Part shown: one piece after another, positions 44,608 to 55,319 of the stretch
Numbering within the stretch: position 1 is the first letter of the stretch
Layout of the letters: the number at the start of each line of letters is the position of its first letter
Source of the DNA: Salinicoccus luteus DSM 17002
GTDB taxonomy: Bacteria > Bacillota > Bacilli > Staphylococcales > Salinicoccaceae
DNA: 64,000 bases
Assembly (NCBI RefSeq): GCF_000712035.1
Contig: NZ_JONV01000007.1
Location: forward strand, 1 to 64,000
Direction: 5' to 3'
Notes under the pieces: model-generated
The model's database searches: none
The model's input: only the letters and a program-made list of their open reading frames with translations
What the model was told of the DNA's origin: nothing
Translations under genes and position numbers: made by a program

Positions 44608-45120
44608 ATGGATAAAATATTGCAGACGCAATTGACAAATATATACAATCATATCAACGCCCAGGAAGAGGAAATAGAAATGGCTGCACGCCTCCTGGCC
44701 CAGGCAGTGGGCAGCGAGGGGGAAATTCACCTGCAGACCTTCCATGACTTCAAGGGGATTGAGCCCTTCCTGCTGAGCGGCTCCCTGGCCCTCCCTAAAA
44801 CAAGGCCTTTCGATTCCCGGGATGCCGTTGACGCGCCCGACCGTGTGCTTGTCATCGCCAATCAGTTCGATGATGATGTCAAGTCATTCATTACAGGACT
44901 TCAGGATGCCGGGAAGGAATTTGTACTTGTCTCCAACTACAACAAGCATGAAGCTGAAATGATGGATCAACTTCACCATTATATCGATTTGTCATCTCCG
45001 CGTCCCCTCATACCGACGCCAAATTTCGACAAAATTGTTAACCCTTATATTTCTGCATTCCTATACTTCTATGATCATCTGTACGTTCTTGTAGATGAAA
45101 TGACGAATGAGGCATATTGA
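44608..45120 (+). CDS. DUF2529 family protein
   Basis: A 170-residue protein matching the staphylococcal protein found between fba and pyrG (DUF2529). It resembles a divergent SIS-like fold: DRVLVIANQFDDDVKSFI and KEFVLVSNYNK. Start at 44608 follows GGAGAG. Its last 83 bases are also the end of the metal ATPase gene on the other strand. Function unknown. Confidence 0.85.
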   Translation: MDKILQTQLTNIYNHINAQEEEIEMAARLLAQAVGSEGEIHLQTFHDFKGIEPFLLSGSLALPKTRPFDSRDAVDAPDRVLVIANQFDDDVKSFITGLQDAGKEFVLVSNYNKHEAEMMDQLHHYIDLSSPRPLIPTPNFDKIVNPYISAFLYFYDHLYVLVDEMTNEAY

Positions 45121-46957
45121 ATTCCCTGTTGACGAGCAGCCTCAGTCCATTCAGTATGACAAGGATTGTACTGCCTTCATGTCCGATGACACCGAGCGGC
45201 AGGTTGATCGCCTGAAAGAAGTTTGAGGTTATCAGCAGTAGGATGACTGCGACTGAGAAGATCAGGTTCTGCTTGATGACGCCATCGAGCCGTGCAGAAA
45301 GGCTCATCATTTCCGGCAGCCTTGAGAGCTGCTCCTTCATCAGCACGATATCTGCCGTCTCCAGCGCTATCCCCGTACCTTTTCCCATAGCTACGCCAAT
45401 GTCCGCCTGTTTGATGCCAGGGGCATCATTTACACCATCCCCCACCATCATGACGATCCCCTTCTCCTTATAGGCATTGATATGCCTCACCTTGTCTTCC
45501 GGACTCTGGTTGCCGATCGCTTTTTTGAGCCCGATCGACTTGGCGATTGATTCGGCCGCCTTCGGGTTGTCTCCGGATACCATGACAGTCTCCTTGCCCA
45601 TCCTGTTGAGCCTCTCTATGACATCCGCGGCTTCCGGACGCTCGATATCCTTCAGGGCAATGAGCGCCTTTTTGACCCCATCTTCAATATAGATGGTGAC
45701 CGTATGTCCCGTATCCAGCAGTTCGGACTTGAAAGGCTCCATGAAATCGTCTGCCTCTGCCTTGAATACTTGGACGGTATGCCCATCGACATGGGCCTCA
45801 ACCCCCCGTCCGACGACATCATGGACGTTCTCGGCCTCAAACCCCTCCTGCTTTGAATCTTCAAAATGATCACTTATCCTGACAGCCAGCGGGTGGTTGC
45901 TCTCCCGTTCCAACGCATATACACTGGCAGCGATCCTGTCACGATCCTCACCTTCTGCCACCTCAAAATGTGTGATGACAGGCTCCCCTTTGGTCAATGT
46001 TCCCGTCTTATCGAACAGGACATAATCGACATCAGCCAGCTGCTCCATGAATTTGCCACCTTTGACCAGCACACCACTCTTGGCACTGGTGGAGATGGCG
46101 GACAGTGTCGCTGGAGTGATGGATGCCACCACTGCACATGGCGAAGCGACAACAAGCAGTACCATTGCCCGGTAGAATGTCTCATTCCAGCTCCATCCGA
46201 AGATATAGTGTGGGAGAAACATCATGAAGCCTGTCGTTATAAGGACAATCCATACATATTTGTTTTCGAAACGGTCGATGAACTGGGCACGCTTTGAAGG
46301 CACACTTTCACTCTCACGGACCATTTCAACCATCCTGTTGAAGATCGTCTCTTCATTATCCACCGTCATCCTGACCAGAACGACCCCACCTTCATTGATG
46401 GAACCCGTCAGTACAGTATCACCTGAGTTTTTGATGACAAGGGCAGATTCCCCGGTCAGGGATGCCTCATTCACCTCCGTCCCACCCTCGGTGATGACAC
46501 CATCAATCGGAAATACATCTCCCCTGCGCACCATGATGATATCGCCGATATCGAGTTCTTCGACATCGACCACCTCGTACTCACCATCAGGCCGTTCCCT
46601 TCTGGCGACATTCGGCTTCATCTTGATGAGCGCCTGCACAGCATCGCGCGTCCTGCCTCCTGCATAAGCTTCAAGGGTCCCGCTCAGACTGAAGATGAAG
46701 ATGAGTATGGCACCTTCGAACCAGTAGCCGATTATGGATGCTCCGATTGCTGCAATGATCATGAGCAGCTCAACATTCAGTTTCTTTTCCTCTACAGTCG
46801 TTGTGACGCCTTCCCTTGCCTGGAACCACCCGCCGATGAGAAAAGCCAGCATGAAGACGAGTGGATACCATGGAATGCCGGTAAACCGTTCCATGTAGAA
46901 TCCGACCGCAATAAGAAGGCCGGAGATGACTGTAAAGTATAGCTGCAACCTCCTCAT
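45038..46957 (-). CDS. P1B-4-type metal-transporting ATPase (PfeT/FrvA-like)
   Basis: Heavy-metal P-type ATPase, 639 residues from ATG 46957 (after GGGGGG). No N-terminal metal-binding domain. It has SPC (272-274) in place of CPC, TGES, the phosphorylated Asp316 in DKTGTLTKGE, GDGVNDAPG and HEGST (593-597). SPC plus HEG(G)(S)T marks subgroup P1B-4, known to export Fe2+ or Co2+ (Bacillus PfeT, Listeria FrvA). Putative Fur and PerR-like boxes overlap its promoter, supporting iron efflux. The last 27 or so residues are read from DNA antisense to the DUF2529 gene. Substrate is inferred. Confidence 0.92.
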   Translation of the reverse strand: MRRLQLYFTVISGLLIAVGFYMERFTGIPWYPLVFMLAFLIGGWFQAREGVTTTVEEKKLNVELLMIIAAIGASIIGYWFEGAILIFIFSLSGTLEAYAGGRTRDAVQALIKMKPNVARRERPDGEYEVVDVEELDIGDIIMVRRGDVFPIDGVITEGGTEVNEASLTGESALVIKNSGDTVLTGSINEGGVVLVRMTVDNEETIFNRMVEMVRESESVPSKRAQFIDRFENKYVWIVLITTGFMMFLPHYIFGWSWNETFYRAMVLLVVASPCAVVASITPATLSAISTSAKSGVLVKGGKFMEQLADVDYVLFDKTGTLTKGEPVITHFEVAEGEDRDRIAASVYALERESNHPLAVRISDHFEDSKQEGFEAENVHDVVGRGVEAHVDGHTVQVFKAEADDFMEPFKSELLDTGHTVTIYIEDGVKKALIALKDIERPEAADVIERLNRMGKETVMVSGDNPKAAESIAKSIGLKKAIGNQSPEDKVRHINAYKEKGIVMMVGDGVNDAPGIKQADIGVAMGKGTGIALETADIVLMKEQLSRLPEMMSLSARLDGVIKQNLIFSVAVILLLITSNFFQAINLPLGVIGHEGSTILVILNGLRLLVNREFNMPHSSFHLQERTDDHRSIGMQKYKG

Positions 46958-47027
46958 CTCCCATCCCCCCAAGTATTCATCTTTACTTATATTATACTTC
47001 ATCCACCATTGGCTCAGAGGTAAAATT

Positions 47028-47042
47028 ACATAATTATTATGA
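47028..47042. promoter_or_regulatory. PerR-like box over the ATPase -10 element
   Basis: ACATAATTATTATGA agrees with TTATAATNATTATAA at 11 of 14 defined positions. It covers a -10 CATAAT (47036-47041, minus strand). Weaker than the katA box. Confidence 0.45.
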
Positions 47043-47057
47043 AACTTATATGTATGA

Positions 47058-47077
47058 TGACAATGATTATCATTATT
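47058..47077. promoter_or_regulatory. Fur-type box over the ATPase -35 element
   Basis: GACAATGATTATCATTATT differs from the 19-bp Fur consensus GATAATGATTATCATTATC at two positions. It overlaps a -35 TTGTCA (47058-47063, minus strand), 16 bp from the -10 CATAAT. A Fur-family repressor (Fur or PerR) is therefore the likely regulator. Confidence 0.7.
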
Positions 47078-47086
47078 GCAGCTATA

Positions 47087-47126
47087 AATAAAAACCATCC
47101 CGACACTTATCGTCGGGACGGTTTTT
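47087..47126 (-). terminator. Terminator after pyrG
   Basis: AAAACCGTCCCGAC / GTCGGGATGGTTTT stem with a seven-base loop, followed by TATTTATAG. It isolates pyrG from the metal ATPase promoter. Confidence 0.9.
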
Positions 47127-47132
47127 GAAACT

Positions 47133-48934
<1,802 letters not shown>

Positions 48935-48949
48935 CTGGAAGTTGCAGTC

Positions 48950-49492
48950 CTAGAGATCCGGTTTGTCCTCGTAGCTGTCCTCAAGTTCGTCTGTATCATC
49001 ATACTCGATATCTTCCCCGATGGTTTCGTCCGGGGAGTCATTCAGGTCGTCCTCGGCTTCCACTTCAGTTCCGTTGATTGGGGAATCGAGATTCTCCACA
49101 TCGGATTCCACAAGATCCTTGTCCTGATCGAAAGCATCGCTCACACTGTCATCTTCGTCCTCGGCAATCTGCGGCTCCTCATCTTCCACAGCCAGCTCGA
49201 TCTTATGGATTGTCGGGGCGATCTTATCGGAAATGTCATCTATGGAATACCAGTCCCTGAGGCCCCACACGCCATCTCCGGTACTCAGGAACCTGCCATC
49301 TGTATTGAGGTCGGTATAAAACTGCAGTATGCGGTTTTCGATTTCCTCATCGGAGTACCCTCCGATTTCCTTGAATTTATCGATGATGTCATACAGGTTC
49401 GCCTCTTTGCCGGCATCCTGCAGATACATATATGACATATCGATGAAGGAATTCTCGTCCATCATCTCTTTGGAATAGTCGTCCAGTCTCAT
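48950..49492 (-). CDS. rpoE: RNA polymerase delta subunit
   Basis: Delta subunit, which speeds RNA polymerase recycling and sharpens its response to initiating NTPs. The N-terminal folded HARE-type domain (about 1-95, [23 protein letters not shown]) is followed by an extremely acidic disordered tail (Asp/Glu-rich, about 100-180). Start at 49492 ([10 protein letters not shown]) is preferred since AAAGGATGA is correctly spaced; ATG 49501 overlaps that site. Next to pyrG as in Bacillus and staphylococci. Confidence 0.93.
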   Translation of the reverse strand: MRLDDYSKEMMDENSFIDMSYMYLQDAGKEANLYDIIDKFKEIGGYSDEEIENRILQFYTDLNTDGRFLSTGDGVWGLRDWYSIDDISDKIAPTIHKIELAVEDEEPQIAEDEDDSVSDAFDQDKDLVESDVENLDSPINGTEVEAEDDLNDSPDETIGEDIEYDDTDELEDSYEDKPDL

Positions 49493-49565
49493 TTCATTCA
49501 TCCTTTCCAGTCTGGAATATCAAGGGATATCATACAGGGAAACGCTGTATGAATCAAGCACTATT

Positions 49566-50405
49566 TCAATAGTTTATATACTTCATCAGTCTTTTCTTTC
49601 CACCCTCATCCTCAAGCCTGACAAACCCAACCCTTTCAAACAGCCGTACCCTGTCCCTGGCGTCGTCCGTATAGACGACCAGCTGCTTCACATCCGGAAG
49701 CACCCGCCTCAGAAACGTCCCGAGCTGTCTCAAAGCGCTGGATGCCACGCCGCGATTGCGCTCTGCCTCTGCGACATACAGATGGGAAATATGCAGTACC
49801 TCCCCGTTGATTACGCCATCGATGTGGCCGATCGACTTCCTCTGATTGAGGATGATGTCCACTTTGATGTCCGGGGATGCGACCGATTCATCCTTCTTCA
49901 GCTTGATGTTATGCACATACTTCTGGTCAAGATCAAGATAGTAGAGGCGCTCTTTGCCGATCGGCCCATCCTCCTTGGTTGCTGTATGTGCAAAACCTGC
50001 CCGTTCATACAGGTTCCATGCCCCCTGGTTTTCTGCATCGACAACCAGGTACAGATGATCGAAATTGGAGAAATGCTCCTGTACGAACAGGGGCAGCGAC
50101 ATTGCCACCTTCGTGCCGTAGCCCCGGCCCTGGAACGCTTCGTTGATCGAAAGGGAACGGATGTATACCACTTCATGGGGGGTAGCGTATCCTTCGTGCT
50201 GATAATGTTTGTGAAGTACAAAAAATCCGATGATTCCATCTTTTCCGTTCAGCACGACACAAGGTGTGCGGTCGGGGTCTTCAATCGCATCATCCAGCAC
50301 ATCCACAGGAAGGCTCGAATATATCTGCTGCTGCTCACTCAATTTGAAGGCGGCAAGACTGGGTCTATCTTTTTCCATAAATGGCCGGATATGTATTTCA
50401 CTCAT
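49566..50405 (-). CDS. Tandem-domain GNAT acetyltransferase
   Basis: A 279-residue protein with two GNAT domains. The first (about 1-160) has the acetyl-CoA loop QGRGYGTKVA and the NQGAWNLYERAGF motif; the second (about 175-279) has AERNRGVASSALRQ and RVRLFERVGFVRL. The second lacks a full N-terminal half. Substrate unknown. It stands alone between rpoE and the divergent BCCT gene, with its own short AT-rich upstream region. Confidence 0.85.
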   Translation of the reverse strand: MSEIHIRPFMEKDRPSLAAFKLSEQQQIYSSLPVDVLDDAIEDPDRTPCVVLNGKDGIIGFFVLHKHYQHEGYATPHEVVYIRSLSINEAFQGRGYGTKVAMSLPLFVQEHFSNFDHLYLVVDAENQGAWNLYERAGFAHTATKEDGPIGKERLYYLDLDQKYVHNIKLKKDESVASPDIKVDIILNQRKSIGHIDGVINGEVLHISHLYVAEAERNRGVASSALRQLGTFLRRVLPDVKQLVVYTDDARDRVRLFERVGFVRLEDEGGKKRLMKYINY

Positions 50406-50507
50406 TTACCTGTACCCCCTTTTGACATGTATTGTCGTTTTGTTATGATACATACTATACCCTTTCAAGTATAAAATAGTCAGCGTGATATTCAACACCT
50501 TTGAAGT

Positions 50508-50532
50508 GTTTAATTTAATAAAGTTGGGGTAG
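50508..50532 (+). promoter_or_regulatory. Sigma-B-type promoter before the BCCT transporter
   Basis: -35 GTTTAA (perfect) and -10 GGGTAG (one mismatch to GGGTAT) separated by 13 bp, 34 bp before the start codon. This predicts stress-dependent expression of an osmolyte carrier. Confidence 0.65.
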
Positions 50533-50566
50533 ATTAAATTACCAATTAATTCTAGGGGGAGAAAAT

Positions 50567-52144
50567 TTGGACAACGACAATTTGGATAAGTCATCCAAGT
50601 ACAAAGGGGAGGCCAGACAGAAGTCCAAACTTGGTCTTGTATTCTGGGTTTCAGCTACTGTCATCATCATTGCGGCACTCGTTGCCACCATCATTCCCGA
50701 TCGGTTCCTGGTAGCTTCCGAATCGGTGTACGGATGGATTTCTAACTACTTCAGCTGGTTCTTCATGCTTGCTGTATTCGGTTTTGCTTTATTCCTGATC
50801 TTTCTTGCACTATCACCATACGGGCGAATCAAGCTCGGCGGAGACCAATCAAAACCCGAGTTCTCATTCCGGTCATGGATCGGCATGCTCTTTTCTGCAG
50901 GCCTTGGTGTAGGTCTCGTATTCTTCGGTGTGGCCGAACCGATGAGCCACTTCATGGTATCGCCATTCCCAGGCGGGGAGACGGAGACGGTCGAGGCAGC
51001 CCGCATGGCCATGGGATATTCATTCTTCCACTGGGGCATTTCCCAATGGTCGATATTCGGTGTCGCCGGACTGGCCATCGGATACAACCAATATCGGAGG
51101 CAGAAGGACGGCCTGGTTTCGACCTCGCTCGAGCCCCTGCTTGGTGCAGACTATAACCAGAAGGCGAGGAAATCCATCGATATTCTTGCGGTCATTGCAA
51201 CCGTAACCGGTATGGCGACATCTGTAGGTCTTGGCATCATGCAGATGGACGGTGGCCTCAACATTGCTTTTGGCATCCCTTCCGGCGCACTTACGCAAAT
51301 CATACTTACAGCACTGATGACCGGACTCTTCATACTTTCCACTACAACAGGACTGAAGCGCGGCATCAAATGGCTGAGCAACCTGAACATGCTGCTTGCT
51401 GCAGTCATCACCATCTTCGTCATGGCTGTGGGACCATTTACCTTCATCATGGAAAGCATCATCGTCGGTCTCGGGGATTATCTTTCAAACTATGTCGGCT
51501 ATTCCCTGCGTATGCAGCCATATACCGGAGAAGTCTGGGTTCAGGAGTGGACAGTATTCTACTGGGCATGGGTCATCGCATGGAGTCCATTCATCGGCTC
51601 ATTTGTAGCCCGTGTATCCAAAGGACGTTCCATCCGTGAATATGTCCTCGGCATACTGATCATTCCACCGATGCTCTCATTCCTATGGATCGGGGCTCTT
51701 GGGGGCACGGCAATCTATTCCGACCTCTTCAATGGCACCAACATCGGCGAACTCGTACTTGAGGATAATACAGCTGCCCTATTTGCCCTGTTCGACCAGC
51801 TGCCGATGACGCAGATCTTCTCAGCACTCTCTATTCTGCTCATCTTTACATTCCTGGTCACCTCAGCAGACTCGGCAACCTTCATCGTGGCCGGTATGAC
51901 ATCAGGCAACACGGACTCGCCAAGTACAAGGCTCAAAATCATCTGGGGCGTTCTTCTTGGAACCCTCACTGTTACGCTGATCATTGCCGGTGGACTGACG
52001 AGTCTCCAGGCTGCGTCACTGCTTGCCGGGCTGCCGTTCGGCGTCGTTCTCATAGCGATGATCATCTCCGTTTCAAAGTCATTGAGACGCGAACCGAATG
52101 AGTCCATGAAGCGCCGCCAGCGCAAAGATCGTAAAAAGGCTTAA
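50567..52144 (+). CDS. BCCT-family glycine betaine/choline-type transporter
   Basis: Sodium-coupled uptake of a quaternary amine osmoprotectant. 525 residues with twelve predicted transmembrane helices. The BCCT signature lies in EWTVFYWAWVIAWSPFIGSF and KGRSIREYVLG; further conserved parts are GLGVGLVFFGVAEPM and FFHWGISQWSIFG. Start is TTG at 50567 after AGGGGGAG. The short basic C-terminus (KRRQRKDRKKA) resembles the osmosensing tails of this family. Closest in style to OpuD/BetL; the exact substrate cannot be told. Confidence 0.92.
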   Translation: MDNDNLDKSSKYKGEARQKSKLGLVFWVSATVIIIAALVATIIPDRFLVASESVYGWISNYFSWFFMLAVFGFALFLIFLALSPYGRIKLGGDQSKPEFSFRSWIGMLFSAGLGVGLVFFGVAEPMSHFMVSPFPGGETETVEAARMAMGYSFFHWGISQWSIFGVAGLAIGYNQYRRQKDGLVSTSLEPLLGADYNQKARKSIDILAVIATVTGMATSVGLGIMQMDGGLNIAFGIPSGALTQIILTALMTGLFILSTTTGLKRGIKWLSNLNMLLAAVITIFVMAVGPFTFIMESIIVGLGDYLSNYVGYSLRMQPYTGEVWVQEWTVFYWAWVIAWSPFIGSFVARVSKGRSIREYVLGILIIPPMLSFLWIGALGGTAIYSDLFNGTNIGELVLEDNTAALFALFDQLPMTQIFSALSILLIFTFLVTSADSATFIVAGMTSGNTDSPSTRLKIIWGVLLGTLTVTLIIAGGLTSLQAASLLAGLPFGVVLIAMIISVSKSLRREPNESMKRRQRKDRKKA

Positions 52145-52161
52145 AATAAAATATTACTAAG

Positions 52162-52204
52162 AAAGAATGTCATTGGTATAATAGACCCAATGACATTCTT
52201 TTTA
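52162..52204 (+). terminator. Terminator after the BCCT gene
   Basis: AAAGAATGTCATTGG / CCAATGACATTCTTT, a 15-bp perfect stem with a ten-base loop, followed by TTTTACG. The loop contains TATAAT (52177-52182). Confidence 0.85.
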
Positions 52205-52218
52205 CGTGGAGGCAGTTT

Positions 52219-53016
52219 ATGAAAATTGGAATTGACGCGGGCGGTACGCTCATAAAAGTGGCATATGTGGAAGGTGGCTCCAGAAGATTCGAAAAGTGGG
52301 CATCTTCGGAAATTGACCATCTGATTGAAATACTTAATGAAGGACACGCCGAGGATCAGATTTTCCTTACTGGCGGCAAAGCCGAGTATATGGCAGAGAA
52401 GCTGAACCGCAATGATGGCATCTCCATAGAGTTCGACGCCACATATCGGGGACTTAAGACATTGATGGCCGAACAGGGAATCGAACTCGACCACTTCGTC
52501 TACCTGAATGTCGGCACAGGGACGAGTTTCCATCACGCTTCTCCCCAGGGTCAGGAACGTGTCGGCGGCTCAGGCGTTGGAGGCGGCACACTGATTGGAC
52601 TGTCCAAGCTCCTGGTCGATATAGACGACTATGAGGAGATTATACGACTGGCCGAAAAGGGCAACAGGGATGAAATCGACCTCAAAGTCCATCATATCTA
52701 TGCCGGCAGGCCGACGCCGATCCCGGGCGACCTCACAGCAAGCAACTTCGGCAACGTCCTCTCAGGCAATGTCTCAGCCATGCATCCTGAAGATAAGCTG
52801 CAGGCTGTCATCGGCCTTGTTGCCGAAACGGTGACTGCGGTCGGCATCAGTCTGGCTGAAGGTTTTGAAACCAATGATATGGTGTTCATCGGTTCCACTC
52901 TTCTGGACAACACCGTCATGAAGGATATCATTAACCGTTATGCCGGCTTGAAAGGCGCGACAGCACATATCATCCATAACGGTGAGTATTCCGGGGCCCT
53001 GGGCGCCATTCTATAG
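52219..53016 (+). CDS. coaW: Type II pantothenate kinase
   Basis: First step of CoA synthesis. 265 residues of the ASKHA fold, staphylococcal CoaW type: MKIGIDAGGTLIKVAYVEGG (phosphate 1 loop), LNVGTGTSFHHA and VGGSGVGGGTLIGLSKLL. This kinase type is not feedback-inhibited by CoA in S. aureus. ATG follows GTGGAGG. Its last six bases overlap the convergent ABC gene. Confidence 0.95.
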   Translation: MKIGIDAGGTLIKVAYVEGGSRRFEKWASSEIDHLIEILNEGHAEDQIFLTGGKAEYMAEKLNRNDGISIEFDATYRGLKTLMAEQGIELDHFVYLNVGTGTSFHHASPQGQERVGGSGVGGGTLIGLSKLLVDIDDYEEIIRLAEKGNRDEIDLKVHHIYAGRPTPIPGDLTASNFGNVLSGNVSAMHPEDKLQAVIGLVAETVTAVGISLAEGFETNDMVFIGSTLLDNTVMKDIINRYAGLKGATAHIIHNGEYSGALGAIL

Positions 53017-53721
53017 ACGATTGTGGTAGACGAGCACCACGCCTTCCTGCCGTCTTACTGTCAACGGCAGCCCATAGCACTCCGACAGCATGTCAGCTGT
53101 GACTGCTTCGGGCGGCAGGGGTCCTTCGGCCCTTCCGCCTTTTATTAGCGTGATCGTATCTGCATAAGTCATGGCAAGTGAAGCATCATGCATGCTTGCC
53201 ATGACCACTTTGTCCTTCCCCTCGCTGCACAGCCACTTCATCATTCCGTGCTGGTAGTTCATGTCAAGTCCCTGCTCCATCTCATCGACCATGATGACCG
53301 GCTTTCCCTCCAGAGCAACCTGGGCACATTGGACCCTCTTGAATTCCCCACCGGATAAATTTTCAATCGACTGGCCAAGCATTGGCTCCAGATCAAAATA
53401 TCGGACAGCTTCATCGAGCCTCTCCTCCGGCACGCTGCCGCTTGTCATGGTGAGATATTCCCTGACACGTATCCTGAACCTTGGGTTCTCCTGGGGCAGG
53501 TAGCTGATGATGCTTTCCACCTTTTCCAAATGGTGGCCTCCGAACTGTATCTCCCTCCTGTCGAGGTTTTCATGACCATACCCGATGATCCCTTTCATGA
53601 GCGAGCTCTTCCCTCCCCCATTCGGCCCCAGAATGACATTCATTCCTTGAGGGAAGCCGATCCCCTCAACCTTCAAACTGAAGTTTCCAAATGAGATTTG
53701 CAACTGTTCAATTTTTAACAT
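53011..53721 (-). CDS. Orphan ABC transporter ATP-binding protein
   Basis: A 236-residue ATPase with Walker A GPNGGGKSSLMKG, Q-loop YLPQENPRFR, signature LSGGEFKRVQ, Walker B KPVIMVDEMEQG and switch His in ASMHDASLA. Overall it looks like the FecE/BtuD group used for siderophore or cobalamin import, but no permease or binding protein lies beside it. The Walker B ends DE(M)E, so it should be active. Start at 53721 follows GAGGT. Either it serves permeases encoded elsewhere or has a non-transport role. Confidence 0.85.
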   Translation of the reverse strand: MLKIEQLQISFGNFSLKVEGIGFPQGMNVILGPNGGGKSSLMKGIIGYGHENLDRREIQFGGHHLEKVESIISYLPQENPRFRIRVREYLTMTSGSVPEERLDEAVRYFDLEPMLGQSIENLSGGEFKRVQCAQVALEGKPVIMVDEMEQGLDMNYQHGMMKWLCSEGKDKVVMASMHDASLAMTYADTITLIKGGRAEGPLPPEAVTADMLSECYGLPLTVRRQEGVVLVYHNRL

Positions 53722-53800
53722 AAAAGTACCTCTACTAGTATTTTCTAAATGAGTCACTTATAATTATATACATAAATGTTAAAGGAAAAGGAGGTTTTTG

Positions 53801-55306
53801 ATGGATGTCCACATAGACTATCCTGTTCTATTAATTGCCATCCTCCTGGTTTTGGGTGTCGTCATGACCCGCTTCTCCTCGAGGCTTGGTGTACCATCCC
53901 TGGTGCTGTTCATCATCATCGGGATACTGCTCAACCAGATCATCTACTACGATAATGTGGAGCTGACCCAGCTCATTGGTATGATGGCACTCGTTGTCAT
54001 ATTGTTTGAAGGTGGACTTCAGACGAATATCATGGCAATCAGGAAAGTTGCCGGCTCGGCAGTCCTGCTTGCCACCGTAGGTGTATTACTTACCAGCTTT
54101 ATACTGGGCATATTCGCCTACTTCGTAATTGGGATGGATTTGATGACTTCGATGCTGCTGGGTGCCATAGTCGGTTCGACCGATGCCGCTGCTGTATTTG
54201 CTGTATTCGGCAGCAAGAACATCAAGGAAAAACTGTCCTCGACAATCGAGGCCGAATCCGGCACCAACGACCCGATGGCCGTATTCCTGACCGTCACCAT
54301 CATTTCCATCATAGAAATGCCGGGAGATAATAATGTATTCCTTATGATTCTTTCCTTCTTCTGGCAGATGGGCGTAGGTCTTCTTGCCGGCATCATCATC
54401 GGCCGCCTCGCTGTATTCGTTATCAACCGCATCGACTTGGAGGCTTCCGGTCTGTACCCGGTCCTCTCTTTAGGGTTTGCAATGCTTGCATTCGGTGTGA
54501 CCGAAGTGATTGGAGCAAGCGGTCTGCTTGCAGTCTACATTATGGCTGTACTCATGGGCAACCGGCCGCTCACCTACAAGCATTCCATTCTGCGTTTCAA
54601 CGAAGGGCTGGCATGGATGATGCAGATTGTCATGTTCATCATGCTCGGACTCCTCGCATTTCCGGAGGAGCTTCTCAACTATACATTCCAGGGCATATTG
54701 ATGGCGCTCATACTCATGTTCATCGCCCGACCAATCGGTGTATTCCTTACACTCATTGCAAGCAATTATGACTTCAAGGAGAAAATCTTCATTTCATGGG
54801 CGGGATTGCGCGGTTCGGTCCCCATCGTACTTGCGACATACCCACTTGTCAGTGATATTGAACACGGATATCTCGTATTCAATGTCGTATTCTTCATTGT
54901 CCTGTTCTCCGCCCTGCTCCAGGGAAGTACAATCACCCCCGTGGCACGCTGGCTTGGGTTTGACGAAGGGGAAACAGATACTCCAGCCTATTCTGTAGAA
55001 CTGCTCGCACTTGGTCAGACCCAGAACGATATTTATGGAATTGAACTGCCTTCACAGTCCGCCCATGAAAATGTGAAGATCAAGGACCTGGATCTTCCGA
55101 CTGATGTGCTGGTGATCGCCATCATAAGGGATGATGAGCTCATCACACCGAATGGCGACACCGTCATGCATTCCGAAGATTTCATATATGTCATGATGCC
55201 GAGGAAATTGCGTGAACGGACAGAAGCCTACTTCAGTAAACCAAAGGAAATTCCCAAACCCAGAAAAGGACGTGCAAAACCCCCGGCTGCAAAAGAGGAA
55301 AAATAG
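53801..55306 (+). CDS. Potassium (sodium)/proton antiporter, CPA1 family with RCK_C domain
   Basis: Membrane cation/H+ exchanger, 501 residues from ATG 53801 (GGAGG six bases upstream). About twelve transmembrane helices with the ion-binding GSTDAAAVFAVFG and ND motif AESGTNDPMAVFLT. A cytoplasmic TrkA-C/RCK_C domain (about 400-480) follows, as in NhaP2/CvrA-type K+/H+ antiporters. The tail is Lys/Pro-rich. A lipoprotein gene follows 13 bp downstream. Likely a role in salt and pH balance. Confidence 0.9.
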   Translation: MDVHIDYPVLLIAILLVLGVVMTRFSSRLGVPSLVLFIIIGILLNQIIYYDNVELTQLIGMMALVVILFEGGLQTNIMAIRKVAGSAVLLATVGVLLTSFILGIFAYFVIGMDLMTSMLLGAIVGSTDAAAVFAVFGSKNIKEKLSSTIEAESGTNDPMAVFLTVTIISIIEMPGDNNVFLMILSFFWQMGVGLLAGIIIGRLAVFVINRIDLEASGLYPVLSLGFAMLAFGVTEVIGASGLLAVYIMAVLMGNRPLTYKHSILRFNEGLAWMMQIVMFIMLGLLAFPEELLNYTFQGILMALILMFIARPIGVFLTLIASNYDFKEKIFISWAGLRGSVPIVLATYPLVSDIEHGYLVFNVVFFIVLFSALLQGSTITPVARWLGFDEGETDTPAYSVELLALGQTQNDIYGIELPSQSAHENVKIKDLDLPTDVLVIAIIRDDELITPNGDTVMHSEDFIYVMMPRKLRERTEAYFSKPKEIPKPRKGRAKPPAAKEEK

Positions 55307-55319
55307 GAGGTTTCGGACA

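Noticed and set aside
52177-52182. TATAAT as the -10 of coaW
   Set aside because: It lies in the loop of the BCCT terminator and no -35 is found at a proper distance; it remains possible but unsupported.
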